A stretch of DNA of 64,000 nucleotides from the IMG/VR virus record IMGVR_UViG_3300037258_000279, positions 1 to 64,000 of that record; one strand, written 5' to 3'. This stretch comes from a virus. A program made the translations under genes and the position numbers. Positions within the stretch are counted from its first letter, which is position 1, and each line of letters opens with the position of its first letter. This document shows, one piece after another, positions 16,243 through 23,783 of this stretch. The notes under the pieces were generated by a model. That model saw only the letters and a program-made list of their open reading frames with translations, searched no databases and had not been told where the DNA came from.

Positions 16243-16743
16243 ATGAATGTAGACGCCCGCATCCTCGCCGCTCACCAGTGGGCGGCCGACCACGCGACCA
16301 AGCGGTTCGGCGTCACCTGTTACGGCCTGTGCCGCCAGACCGTCATGGGGATGATCGCTGGCCAGGCGGCCTGGACGTACATGATGGTTTTCGCTCCAAA
16401 CTTTCATCAAATGCCAATTTGGCATAGCGCGATCATTCTTGTCGCTTCATGGGGATGGGTTGGCTTGATCGGATACCGCCAGTGGCGTGAGGCCGCGAGG
16501 CTGGAAGCCGCGATGTTGGCATGTCGGCCAGCCCTTTCTTACCTCGCAAGAGTCGGCCGGATACGCTTGGTATGGGTCGTCATGGGGACGATTTTTTTCC
16601 CGATCTTCAGGACGGAGATGGCCGCGATTACGTCAATCGAGTATCTGCTGGTCGCATCGGGCATTTACTGGCTCGCCTGCCGCCCGATGATGCCGCAACC
16701 GAAAACCGCCAAGGCGCCAGCTCGCGCGCTCCCACAAGCATGA
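16243..16743 (+). CDS. Membrane protein (166 aa)
   Basis: Two to four hydrophobic segments, the clearest at residues 62-80 (SAIILVASWGWVGLIGY), 106-121 (RLVWVVMGTIFFPIF) and 129-144 (SIEYLLVASGIYWLAC). The N-terminal 45 residues are partly amphipathic. No known family recognised. It follows the VWA gene closely and may be the membrane part of that module, though this rests on position only. Confidence 0.6.
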   Translation: MNVDARILAAHQWAADHATKRFGVTCYGLCRQTVMGMIAGQAAWTYMMVFAPNFHQMPIWHSAIILVASWGWVGLIGYRQWREAARLEAAMLACRPALSYLARVGRIRLVWVVMGTIFFPIFRTEMAAITSIEYLLVASGIYWLACRPMMPQPKTAKAPARALPQA

Positions 16744-16762
16744 TCGTCGAAGAGGTGGAGGC

Positions 16763-17014
16763 ATGACGAAACGCCGCCCTGGCTGGCCTCGCCTACAACG
16801 CGATTGGGTGGGGCTTCGCGTGAGGACCACGCGCGACGTCAACAGCGGCCTGATGTTGGTGCCGAAGGGTACGTTTTGCACCATCAAGGCCGTCTCGGTC
16901 GGCTCGTGCAGAATATCGGCCGATCCCTGTAAGGGCGATTATGCACCTGTTGACTTGTGCCGGAATGCTGTCCTAAAAAGTCTCCGACAGGCCGTTACTG
17001 CGGGGGGCGTCTAG
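16763..17014 (+). CDS. Small basic hypothetical protein (83 aa)
   Basis: Start at 16763 preceded by GAGGTGGAGG. The first half is basic and the middle looks like a small beta domain (VGLRVRTTRDVN, GTFCTIKAVSVGSCR). Four Cys are scattered without a clear CxxC pair. No family recognised. It ends the module before the antisense DUF6680-like remnant. Confidence 0.55.
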   Translation: MTKRRPGWPRLQRDWVGLRVRTTRDVNSGLMLVPKGTFCTIKAVSVGSCRISADPCKGDYAPVDLCRNAVLKSLRQAVTAGGV

Positions 17015-17024
17015 ATGGGCGCTC

Positions 17025-17366
17025 TCAGATGGGTTCGGAGAAGTTTTTGCTGGCTTTCAGGACGCGCAGAATCTCGTCCTGAACTTCTTTCTGCTTTGCA
17101 GCAATATCTCCGTGCACTTGGGGTGAATAGAACTGGTCAATATCAACCTGCTCTAACTGCCGATAACCAAGTTCCCGCGCCATCACAGATAGAAGCGATA
17201 GATATTGATGATTCCAAGTCGCCTGAGGCATCGGGTGTATCTGCGCCGTCTGAAATAGATTGTGCCACGCTGCAACTACTGCCGGATTTTTCGCAAACAC
17301 CACATCGATTAGGTTTAAGGCATTCACCCATTCAGCCGCTGGTGGATTGGATTTTCTATGGGCCAT
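17025..17366 (-). CDS. DUF6680-like protein, probably 5'-truncated
   Basis: 113 residues on the opposite strand to its neighbours. ALNLIDVVFAKNPAVVAAW with downstream aromatic helices and a Pro/His pair resembles DUF6680. In that family a conserved segment ending in TLMA, and before it a membrane helix, comes first. Here codons for QRLFLTLM are found in frame just upstream of the ATG, but the usual upstream part is replaced by unrelated sequence under the next rightward gene. I therefore read it as a remnant. Family match by eye, moderate confidence. Confidence 0.45.
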   Translation of the reverse strand: MAHRKSNPPAAEWVNALNLIDVVFAKNPAVVAAWHNLFQTAQIHPMPQATWNHQYLSLLSVMARELGYRQLEQVDIDQFYSPQVHGDIAAKQKEVQDEILRVLKASKNFSEPI

Positions 17367-17432
17367 AAGCGTCAGAAAAAGGCGCTGTTTAGCGGCTCTT
17401 TTTTCGTCACCATCAATCGCGGCGGCGCCAAG

Positions 17433-17540
17433 ATGTCTCCAACCGTGCCGCTGTGGAAGTGGCGCCTCGACATGCCCTATTTCTTCGCTCTGGGCACTCT
17501 CTTCGGCTGCATCATCAGTTTCGCTGTCCGGATGTTATGA
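17433..17540 (+). CDS. 35-aa membrane peptide
   Basis: Short frame with one hydrophobic helix (MPYFFALGTLFGCIISF). The TGA stop overlaps the ATG of the next gene, which is the best support for translation. It partly overlaps the upstream end of the antisense DUF6680-like frame. Function unknown. Confidence 0.5.
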   Translation: MSPTVPLWKWRLDMPYFFALGTLFGCIISFAVRML

Positions 17541-17824
17541 CCGAGACCGAAGCCGCGCGCGTGCTCCAAGCGATCGCCAACACGCTCGGTACGAAGATGC
17601 GCCTGCGCCGGGTAATGGTCTTTCAATATCAGGGGATCGACAAATCCGGCATGCAACCGATCGGGCTGGCCCTTCTCAAGACAGATGCCGATTACGGCAC
17701 GGTCTACGAGCGCACGCCAACATGGACATGGACCGGTGGAGACAAGGAGATCATCTACCGCGCGCCCAAGGAAATGGTGAGCGCGGGGAAGGCGGTTATG
17801 TTCGGCGCCGTGAATCTATCATGA
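17537..17824 (+). CDS. Hypothetical protein (95 aa)
   Basis: Start at 17537 (MTETEAARVLQAIANTLG) because it forms an ATGA overlap with the membrane-peptide gene before it. The frame is open from 17453, but that part lies over the peptide gene. It looks like a small alpha/beta protein. Its own stop overlaps the next gene as ATGA (17821-17824). Function unknown. Confidence 0.6.
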   Translation: MTETEAARVLQAIANTLGTKMRLRRVMVFQYQGIDKSGMQPIGLALLKTDADYGTVYERTPTWTWTGGDKEIIYRAPKEMVSAGKAVMFGAVNLS

Positions 17825-18150
17825 TCGCCGAAAAGCCCCTCATCTTCCGCTCGCCCCGGATCGCCCAAGAACACATGGAAACGATGGCGCAATTCATGGG
17901 CAAGCACGTCATGGCCGTGCTCCACGCCAATACCATCGTGGCCTACTCGATCGGTGCGCCCGCGCTCGACGAAGTCACTTGGTTCTGCGACGTGCCGCGA
18001 TCGTTTACCCTCGGCGGCGCGGGCCAGATCACCACGTTGCGCGCCATCACCTATCGCCACTGGCGCCGCGACTTCCTGGAGAAATACGGCGGCGGCGAAA
18101 TCGTGATCCGCCGCGCGGCCTCTTCGGCTTCCGCCGTCTATCACGTGTAA
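17821..18150 (+). CDS. Hypothetical protein (109 aa)
   Basis: Start at 17821 by ATGA overlap. Much longer upstream frame (from 17260) is an artefact of an open frame through unrelated sequence. The product is a mixed alpha/beta protein (KHVMAVLHANTIVAYSIG, EVTWFCDVP). No family recognised. It is followed a few bases on by a GTG-started gene. Confidence 0.6.
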   Translation: MIAEKPLIFRSPRIAQEHMETMAQFMGKHVMAVLHANTIVAYSIGAPALDEVTWFCDVPRSFTLGGAGQITTLRAITYRHWRRDFLEKYGGGEIVIRRAASSASAVYHV

Positions 18151-18156
18151 ACGCTC

Positions 18157-18585
18157 GTGAGTGACGACGAGAAACTCCGCGATGATCGCCAAGACCTGAT
18201 CGACGCCATGCAGGCTATCATCGCCGTGCTCGACGGCGTCGAGGGCGAGCTCCCCGCGAAAATCCGCGACTTGGCGCACAAGCCATTCGTCGCGATCGCG
18301 CTGCGCCGGCTCCTGGTCGAGGAAGACACAATAAAGAAAAAGATCGAAGACGACGAGGTCGAAGCACGCGCGCGGCTTCACGTGTATCAACAACACATGC
18401 GGCCGGGCACTGACAATGGCATTCAGTGGGCCGCCCTTGGGCAGCAGATGATGGAGCGGGCGCCGCAAATGCCTCACACCTGCCCGAAGTGCGACGCGAC
18501 CTATGCGACCAGCGGCCCGAGCCGGCACTGTATCATCTGCAACGAGTTGATTGTGAGATCTAGGACTTTTTTGCCAGCGGCATGA
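18157..18585 (+). CDS. Protein with C-terminal zinc-ribbon motif (142 aa)
   Basis: GTG start at 18157. The first two thirds are helical and acidic. The C-terminus has CPKCDATY and HCIICNE, two Cys pairs spaced like a zinc ribbon. Such modules often bind nucleic acid or protein. The 3' end overlaps the stop of the convergent ribbon-helix-helix gene by 26 bases. Confidence 0.6.
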   Translation: MSDDEKLRDDRQDLIDAMQAIIAVLDGVEGELPAKIRDLAHKPFVAIALRRLLVEEDTIKKKIEDDEVEARARLHVYQQHMRPGTDNGIQWAALGQQMMERAPQMPHTCPKCDATYATSGPSRHCIICNELIVRSRTFLPAA

Positions 18586-18721
18586 TCTTCTCGATCTGGC
18601 GCACCAGATAGGCGTTAACCGATAGGTGCTCGCCGGCCGCCAGACGCTCGATCCGGCGCTTCAACGCCGGCGACATGCGCAAGTAGACACCCTCGGTCGG
18701 ACCTAGGGATTTTCTATTCAT
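18560..18721 (-). CDS. Ribbon-helix-helix regulator (53 aa)
   Basis: Leftward frame between ATG at 18721 and TAG at 18560-18562. The pattern GVYLRMSPALKRRIERLA followed by HLSVNAYLVRQIEKI is a strand-helix-helix pattern of Arc/CopG-type repressors. It is divergent from the gene at 18824, with the promoter candidate at 18754-18782 between them, so it may control that gene and itself. Confidence 0.6.
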   Translation of the reverse strand: MNRKSLGPTEGVYLRMSPALKRRIERLAAGEHLSVNAYLVRQIEKIMPLAKKS

Positions 18722-18753
18722 CTTTTGCTCACTCTCGCTCTGTCAGCATTGTG

Positions 18754-18782
18754 TTGCGCGATCAATTGTCCTGTGATAACAC
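18754..18782 (+). promoter_or_regulatory. Candidate sigma70-type promoter
   Basis: TTGCGC at 18754-18759 and TAACAC at 18777-18782 are 17 bases apart, some 40 bases before the gene at 18824 and just upstream of the divergent ribbon-helix-helix gene. A fair candidate for the start of the 18.8-21.5 kb operon. Confidence 0.4.
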
Positions 18783-18823
18783 GGTGAATGTAGATTGTCA
18801 CCTGAAACAGGAGATCCACCCAC

Positions 18824-19582
18824 ATGGACGGACACGATACCAGCCTTCTCGATCGCCCCATCACGGCCAAGCGTACCACCCGGCGCGGCGGTGCCACCCC
18901 CGAGCCGGAGAACGGCGCCGCCCAAGGCGATGCGGTTAAAGCCGCGGCGGCTGCCGGCAAGACCCAGCGCATCGCTATCGAAGCGCCGAAATTCCAGACT
19001 GTCGCGCTGACCATCCGGGGCATCGTTCCCTACGTCCAGCATCGCTTCAGCCGTAAGGCCCAGAGCATCATGGAGGAAAAGCAACGCGCCGGCAGCGTCG
19101 CCAACAAGGGCAAGGCGCGCAAGGCCAAGGATTTCGACGCGCTCTACGAAGAAGCGATGTATCGGGACAACAAGGGAAATCACGGCATTCCGGCATCGGC
19201 GTTCCGCAACGCGCTGATTTCCGCATGCCGGACGGTCGGCTTCAAGATGACGATCGCCAAGATGTCGTTGTTCTGCGAGGCCGACGCGTTCGATGAGGCC
19301 GACGGCACGCCGCTCGTCCTAATCCGAAAGGGTAAGCCGGAAAAACACATGGGCGCCGTGCGGCTCGCAACTGGTGTTGCCGACATAAGTTGCCGCCCGT
19401 TGTGGCGTCCCGGCTGGGAAGCGGTGGTGCGATTGAGCTTCGACTCGGATCAGTTTTCGCCGACAGACGTGGTCAATCTTCTACACCGCGCCGGGCGTCA
19501 AGTCGGCGTTGGCGAGGGCCGTCCGGACAGCAAAGATTCGGCCGGTTGCGGTTGGGGTCAGTTCGAGATCATCAACCTTTAG
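18824..19582 (+). CDS. Conserved phage-type protein (252 aa)
   Basis: Residues 1-50 are a flexible Ala/Arg-rich leader. The core runs from about 50 (ALTIRGIVPYVQHRFS) and has a basic patch rich in Lys. The C-terminus is Gly-rich (VGVGEGRPDSKDSAG). I do not recognise a family. The Gly-rich C-terminal loop and overall layout recall RAMP-type folds, but that is not enough to assign one. It opens a rightward operon and is followed by a G-rich non-coding spacer. Confidence 0.5.
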   Translation: MDGHDTSLLDRPITAKRTTRRGGATPEPENGAAQGDAVKAAAAAGKTQRIAIEAPKFQTVALTIRGIVPYVQHRFSRKAQSIMEEKQRAGSVANKGKARKAKDFDALYEEAMYRDNKGNHGIPASAFRNALISACRTVGFKMTIAKMSLFCEADAFDEADGTPLVLIRKGKPEKHMGAVRLATGVADISCRPLWRPGWEAVVRLSFDSDQFSPTDVVNLLHRAGRQVGVGEGRPDSKDSAGCGWGQFEIINL

Positions 19583-19956
19583 AAAGCAAGGATTGGTAGT
19601 CATTGTTTAGCGGAGCGAATCGGAGCAGGCAAGGCCAGGCTAGGCGGTGCTGGGTGGTCCAGTGCCAGGCAGGCTATTCCCGGCGTGGGGCGGCTCGAAT
19701 CGGCATGGCAGAACGCGGAATGGCATGCTCCGGCACGGCAGGCGCGTCATTGTTTGGGGTGGGCATAGTGCGGTCGGGTGCGGCAGGCTTGTCATTGTGC
19801 GGCATGGTAGGGAATGGGCTACGTGGCAGGCACACCGGGGGCTTGGTACGGCTGGGTACGGGATCGGCATAGCGTGGCGCAGATCGGCTGGGCAGCCGTG
19901 GGTAAGTGAGGGTAGGCGTGCGTGGCGATTCATAGCAGGCAAGGAGTTGGAAAATC
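19583..19956 (+). repeat. G-rich, C-poor non-coding spacer with degenerate GGCA/GGC repeats
   Basis: 374 bases with no convincing gene. The + strand is full of short, irregular GGC, GGCA and GGCATGG-like units and has far more G than C, unlike the coding sequence on either side. A very similar stretch follows the next gene (20419-20878). Some frames are open but have low-complexity products. Function unknown; candidates are a structured leader or recombination-prone DNA. Confidence 0.65.
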
Positions 19957-20418
19957 GTGACGATCAAAAGTGAGATTCTGGCGTTAAAGGGCCGGACTGG
20001 TGAAAAACTTCACGCCGGACAAGTGATCGATTGGGCGCGCGCGCATCCTAATTCTCGGCTGCACCGTGCAATCGAGTGGAACGACGCAAAAGCCGCGGCC
20101 GATTACCGGCTGTGGCAGGTGCGTCAGCTCATTCAGGTGCATGTTGTCGACGAGGACGACGCGCCGATCTTCGTGAGCCTGTCGGTCGATCGTACCGCTG
20201 GCGGGGGCTATCGGGCGATATCGGACGTGCTCAAATCGCGGACTCTTTCTGAGGTGATGTTCAGCGACGCCGCCGAAGAGCTTAAGCGCGTGCGCGAAAA
20301 ATATGAGTTGGTCGACGGCCTGATGGAGGTCTGGCGCGCGGTCGACAAGGTCAATAATCGCCGGGCGCGCAAGAAGGCCGCGGCGGAGAAGGGTGGTGGC
20401 GACGCCGCTCGAACCTGA
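19957..20418 (+). CDS. Conserved phage protein (153 aa)
   Basis: GTG start at 19957. The product begins with a helical region (GEKLHAGQVIDWARAHPNS) and a basic RLWQVRQLIQV helix, then beta strands (APIFVSLSVDRTAGGGYR), then a helical charged end. I have seen this layout in other phage proteins of unknown function. It lies between the two G-rich spacers, an unusual placement. No enzyme motif is visible. Confidence 0.6.
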   Translation: MTIKSEILALKGRTGEKLHAGQVIDWARAHPNSRLHRAIEWNDAKAAADYRLWQVRQLIQVHVVDEDDAPIFVSLSVDRTAGGGYRAISDVLKSRTLSEVMFSDAAEELKRVREKYELVDGLMEVWRAVDKVNNRRARKKAAAEKGGGDAART

Positions 20419-20878
20419 ACGGCACAATCTGGGAGGGCCGGACTGGCGATTCAGGGAATGGCTCGGTAGGGATAGAATCGGCAGGCAGCCCGTGGCTCGT
20501 CTTTGCAAGCCTCGGCTCGTCTTTGCGGGGCACGGCGTGGAAAAGCAGGCAAGACGCGGCTTAGCGGGGGGGGGGCAGGGCAGTTCGCGGCAGGCGATGA
20601 GTTGCCAGACATAACGGGGCGAGGTCCGGTACTGCGAAGCAGGCGTGGAGAAGCATCGCACGGCAGTGAGTAACGAAGTCCGGCGTGGTGTGGCTGGCCC
20701 TCCTTGGCGGGCAATGCTAGGCGGTGCGGGGCAGGGCAGGTAGTCGTATGGCAGACCTTGGCAGGTTTGGCGTTGTCTGGCATGGCAGCACTACCTAGCG
20801 TGGCCTTACAGGGCGATACTTGGCTAGGCGAAGCAGGCGAGGCAGACCGCGCGGCGAAGAGGTATCGGTAAGGCTGGC
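20419..20878 (+). repeat. Second G-rich, C-poor non-coding spacer
   Basis: 460 bases with the same character as 19583-19956: many GGC-, GGCA- and GGG-containing short units, a run of ten G at about 20561-20570, and strong G-over-C bias on the + strand. It includes a duplicated GGCTCGTCTTTGC phrase about 26 bases apart (near 20491 and 20514). No gene fits. The two spacers flank one gene on both sides, suggesting a shared role or origin. Confidence 0.65.
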
Positions 20879-21496
20879 ATGGAAGATCCCTATCTACGGG
20901 CCGATCGCGACGACAGTGTTCAGGCGTTGCAGGACATTCTCGCCGCGGTCGACGCCGGCGCGGATAGTGAGGCGCTGAAAGACCTGGCCCTTTCGGTTTT
21001 CACCAAGATCACCATGCGTCGCATGGGCGTGGCACCGCCGGACGATGACGACAACGCGGACCTGATTCCAATCAAAATCGGAGCCAAGACAGGCGTTAAA
21101 GCGTGGTGCAAGCGGCTCTTGGCGATCGACGATAGCGAGCATGGCGGCTATAGCTTTATCGGCCCGTTTCTGCCCTTGGGAACGACCGTCAGGCTGCCGC
21201 GTCTCACGCTGTTGCTGCGCTACGACCAGTTCAACGCCGACGCGAAATCCGTGTCGGCCAACATCAGCATGGTCGAACGCGATTCGGCAACCGGGATTGA
21301 GGGCTTCCAGAAACTGGTTGAATCCAGTGGTGCGCATTGGGCGGCGCCGCTGAAGGAAAAAGGTCCACAGCTCCTGAGCATCGTTGGTGAATACCGCCGG
21401 CGCGAAGGCATCGGGCGCCCGCTGTTCGTGACGCCGGAAACTCCGGAACTTCCTGGCGTCCTCGCCAAGGGCGGAAAGCTCAAGAATCGACGCTAA
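20879..21496 (+). CDS. Hypothetical protein (205 aa)
   Basis: Begins MEDPYLRADRDDSVQALQD, with GGTAAGG upstream. Helical acidic N-terminus, a Lys-rich middle (AKTGVKAWCKRLLA) and a beta-rich centre. Its stop overlaps the stop of the convergent leftward ATPase gene. It ends the operon that begins at 18824. No family recognised. Confidence 0.6.
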   Translation: MEDPYLRADRDDSVQALQDILAAVDAGADSEALKDLALSVFTKITMRRMGVAPPDDDDNADLIPIKIGAKTGVKAWCKRLLAIDDSEHGGYSFIGPFLPLGTTVRLPRLTLLLRYDQFNADAKSVSANISMVERDSATGIEGFQKLVESSGAHWAAPLKEKGPQLLSIVGEYRRREGIGRPLFVTPETPELPGVLAKGGKLKNRR

Positions 21497-22671
21497 GGCG
21501 TTACCCATTCCTTTTCGCCAGGAAGAATCATGTCAGCGGGTCGGATGACGGCACGGCCCCGGATGTCAACCAGCCGCACCTGCCCCGATTTTATGAGCCG
21601 GTCGACGCTGTCGGCAAACTCGCGCACGGGCGCATCGAAGGCCGACACGGCGGCTTTCTTGGCGCGCTGTGGCAATGACATGGCCGAGGCGTCATCGACC
21701 GGCACGATGATCCCGGTTTGCACCAGCCGGCGCAGATAGGCCAGCATCCGATAGTCAAGATCCCGCCTGTCCTGCGCATTGACGACGTGCCGCAAGGGCT
21801 TGCGCGTCTCGCCGTCCATCACGAAGACGCCTTTGTCCCAACGTAGATCGTCGGCATGGTGCGCGGCCGTGTAGTTGGCGCCCAGGCTGCGCAGCACGCG
21901 TGTATTCGAAGGCTGCCCGGTTTCCTCGTCGTAATCCTTGGGGCGCTGCATACTCATGGCGAAGCGCGCCGAGCCCAGCCACGCCGTCGATCCCGAATAG
22001 CTGTTGGGGCCGCTTTTCGAAGGATGGGCCGACAGGATCACGCCGGCGCCATTGGCACGCGCCGCCTCGCGCACGATCTCGCGCATGAAGATCGTGACCT
22101 GGCGCCGGAAGTTCTCATTGCCGCCGAAGGTGGCGCCAGCCGTATCGATACCGACAAGCTGCACACCTTCGTCGCGGATGTAATTCCACATCTGGCGCCA
22201 GAGCGGCGTGAACACGGGCTTGTCCGTGTACTTTTCGAACTCGATAAGCGTGCTGTCCTGCTCGTCGCGCGCAATCCAGGAGAAGTCCAGCTCGAGATCC
22301 GCGGCATTCGATCCATAGTGCTTCAGAATATCGTGCTGCCGGCGCTCGAGCTCGTCCTGTGGATCCTCGGCGAAGAGGCCAAAGGTCTTGACCTTCTTGG
22401 TCTGGCGATCGAGCCATGGCTGGCCCAAGGCTACAGCCGTCAGTAACTGCTGAATCATCAAAGATTTTCCGGATTTTGGCGGCCCCGCGAACAGGCATAC
22501 CGTCTTTGCCATGACGACGTTGTCGACGATCCAGTCCCGCGGCTTGATGACCTTGCCTTCGATCTCGGCCGCGAAAAATGGAACGAAGGGCTCGAGTCGC
22601 GGTGCCGCGCGCTGGCGATCGCCGATATAGGCGATCTTGCTATTGCCCGGGGCACCTTGGCCAGTGGTCAT
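21493..22671 (-). CDS. RepA-like RecA-fold ATPase (AAA_25)
   Basis: 392 residues; start at 22671 (MTTGQGAPGNS) for the ATGA overlap, not the longer frame from 22872. Walker A GPPKSGKS at 63-70, a beta strand/Walker-B-like VQLVGIDTAG near 160, and HPSKSG near 198. The layout fits the AAA_25/RepA-type hexameric ATPases related to DnaB, used by plasmids and phages as replicative helicase or loader. Encoded directly after a methyltransferase and a primase in one operon, it is the likely helicase component of a small replication system. Confidence 0.85.
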   Translation of the reverse strand: MTTGQGAPGNSKIAYIGDRQRAAPRLEPFVPFFAAEIEGKVIKPRDWIVDNVVMAKTVCLFAGPPKSGKSLMIQQLLTAVALGQPWLDRQTKKVKTFGLFAEDPQDELERRQHDILKHYGSNAADLELDFSWIARDEQDSTLIEFEKYTDKPVFTPLWRQMWNYIRDEGVQLVGIDTAGATFGGNENFRRQVTIFMREIVREAARANGAGVILSAHPSKSGPNSYSGSTAWLGSARFAMSMQRPKDYDEETGQPSNTRVLRSLGANYTAAHHADDLRWDKGVFVMDGETRKPLRHVVNAQDRRDLDYRMLAYLRRLVQTGIIVPVDDASAMSLPQRAKKAAVSAFDAPVREFADSVDRLIKSGQVRLVDIRGRAVIRPADMILPGEKEWVTP

Positions 22672-23783
22672 TCCGCCGCCTCGCGCGCGCCGGTCGTTTC
22701 TATCGTGATTTCGGCGAGACCGATGCGGCGGCGCGCCATGTCCACGTATTTCGGGTTGAGTTCGACGCCGATCCAATTGCGCTGTAGCGACTCGGCGACG
22801 AGGCCTGTGGTGCCGGCGCCGAAGAAGGGATCGAGCACAGTGCCGCCTGACGGACAGCCGGCCTTGAGGCACGGCTCGACCAGCGCTTTCGGAAAGGTGG
22901 CAAAGTGCGCCTCGGGAAACGGCTCGCTCGCGATCGTCCAGACCGATCGCTTGTTGCGCCCGCCGTTCTTGCTCGGGTCGATGTTGTTGGACTTGGTTAA
23001 CCCGTCCGTCCTGCCGCCGCGATTCCTTTCCGAAATCGGGCGCCGCGCGTCGCCGGCATTGTGCTCGATGGCGGAATGGGCGCCTGGCCCTTCGGCCCAG
23101 CCGCCAACCTTCTTCTGTTGCTGCGCGGCGCGCGTGAACCCTTGGCCGTAGGGCGACTTGATCTTATCGGGCGCGTTCGGCCGCGGATAGTCGGCGCCCC
23201 TCCGGCCATCGGCGAACGGCTCGCGGATTGCGGCAACATCGTAGAAATATCGCGGACTCTTGGTCAGGAGGAAAATGTACTCATGCGCGCGCGTCGGCCG
23301 GTCGGTGACGCTCTCCGGCATCGGCGCCGGTTTGGCCCAGATGATGTCGCTGCGGAGATACCACCCATCGGCCTGCAAGGCGAACGCGACCCGCCATGGC
23401 ATGCCGATCAGGTCTTTGTTCTTGATGCCGTTGAATTGAAGACCCGGCCGAAAGCCTTTGACGGCGTTCTGGACGTCCACGTTCGAGCGTCCGACGCGGG
23501 CCGATGACTTGCCTTGCGCCGAATGTCCGCCGCTCGACGCGAACATATCGCCCATGTTGAGCCATAGCGTTCCGTCGTCGCGCAGGACACGCCGCACCTC
23601 GCCAAACACGCCGATCATCACATCGATGTATTCCTGGATGCTGGACTCGAGTCCGATCTGGCCGTCCACGCCGTAATTGCGAAGCCCGAGATAAGGCGGC
23701 GAAGTTACCACGCAATGCACCGATTGGTCGGGCAGCATCGCAAGTCCGTCCCGGCAATCGCCAATGATGATGCGGCCTGTCAT
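22668..23783 (-). CDS. DNA methyltransferase (N6-adenine or N4-cytosine, SPPY type)
   Basis: 371 residues; start at 23783 (MTGRIIIGDCRDG) by ATGA overlap with the primase stop. TSPPYLGLRNYG places the catalytic SPPY at 28-31, and DPFFGAGTTG near 325 is the AdoMet-binding FxGxG motif; the motif order (catalytic first) is that of beta-class enzymes. The middle (about 200-300) is variable and may hold target recognition. It sits between replication genes and has no restriction partner nearby, so it likely protects or marks phage DNA. Confidence 0.9.
   Translation of the reverse strand: MTGRIIIGDCRDGLAMLPDQSVHCVVTSPPYLGLRNYGVDGQIGLESSIQEYIDVMIGVFGEVRRVLRDDGTLWLNMGDMFASSGGHSAQGKSSARVGRSNVDVQNAVKGFRPGLQFNGIKNKDLIGMPWRVAFALQADGWYLRSDIIWAKPAPMPESVTDRPTRAHEYIFLLTKSPRYFYDVAAIREPFADGRRGADYPRPNAPDKIKSPYGQGFTRAAQQQKKVGGWAEGPGAHSAIEHNAGDARRPISERNRGGRTDGLTKSNNIDPSKNGGRNKRSVWTIASEPFPEAHFATFPKALVEPCLKAGCPSGGTVLDPFFGAGTTGLVAESLQRNWIGVELNPKYVDMARRRIGLAEITIETTGAREAAE

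Noticed and set aside
19583-20878. CRISPR array or tandem repeat in the G-rich spacers
   Set aside because: Units are irregular in length and sequence, with no fixed spacer or repeat size and no cas gene nearby.
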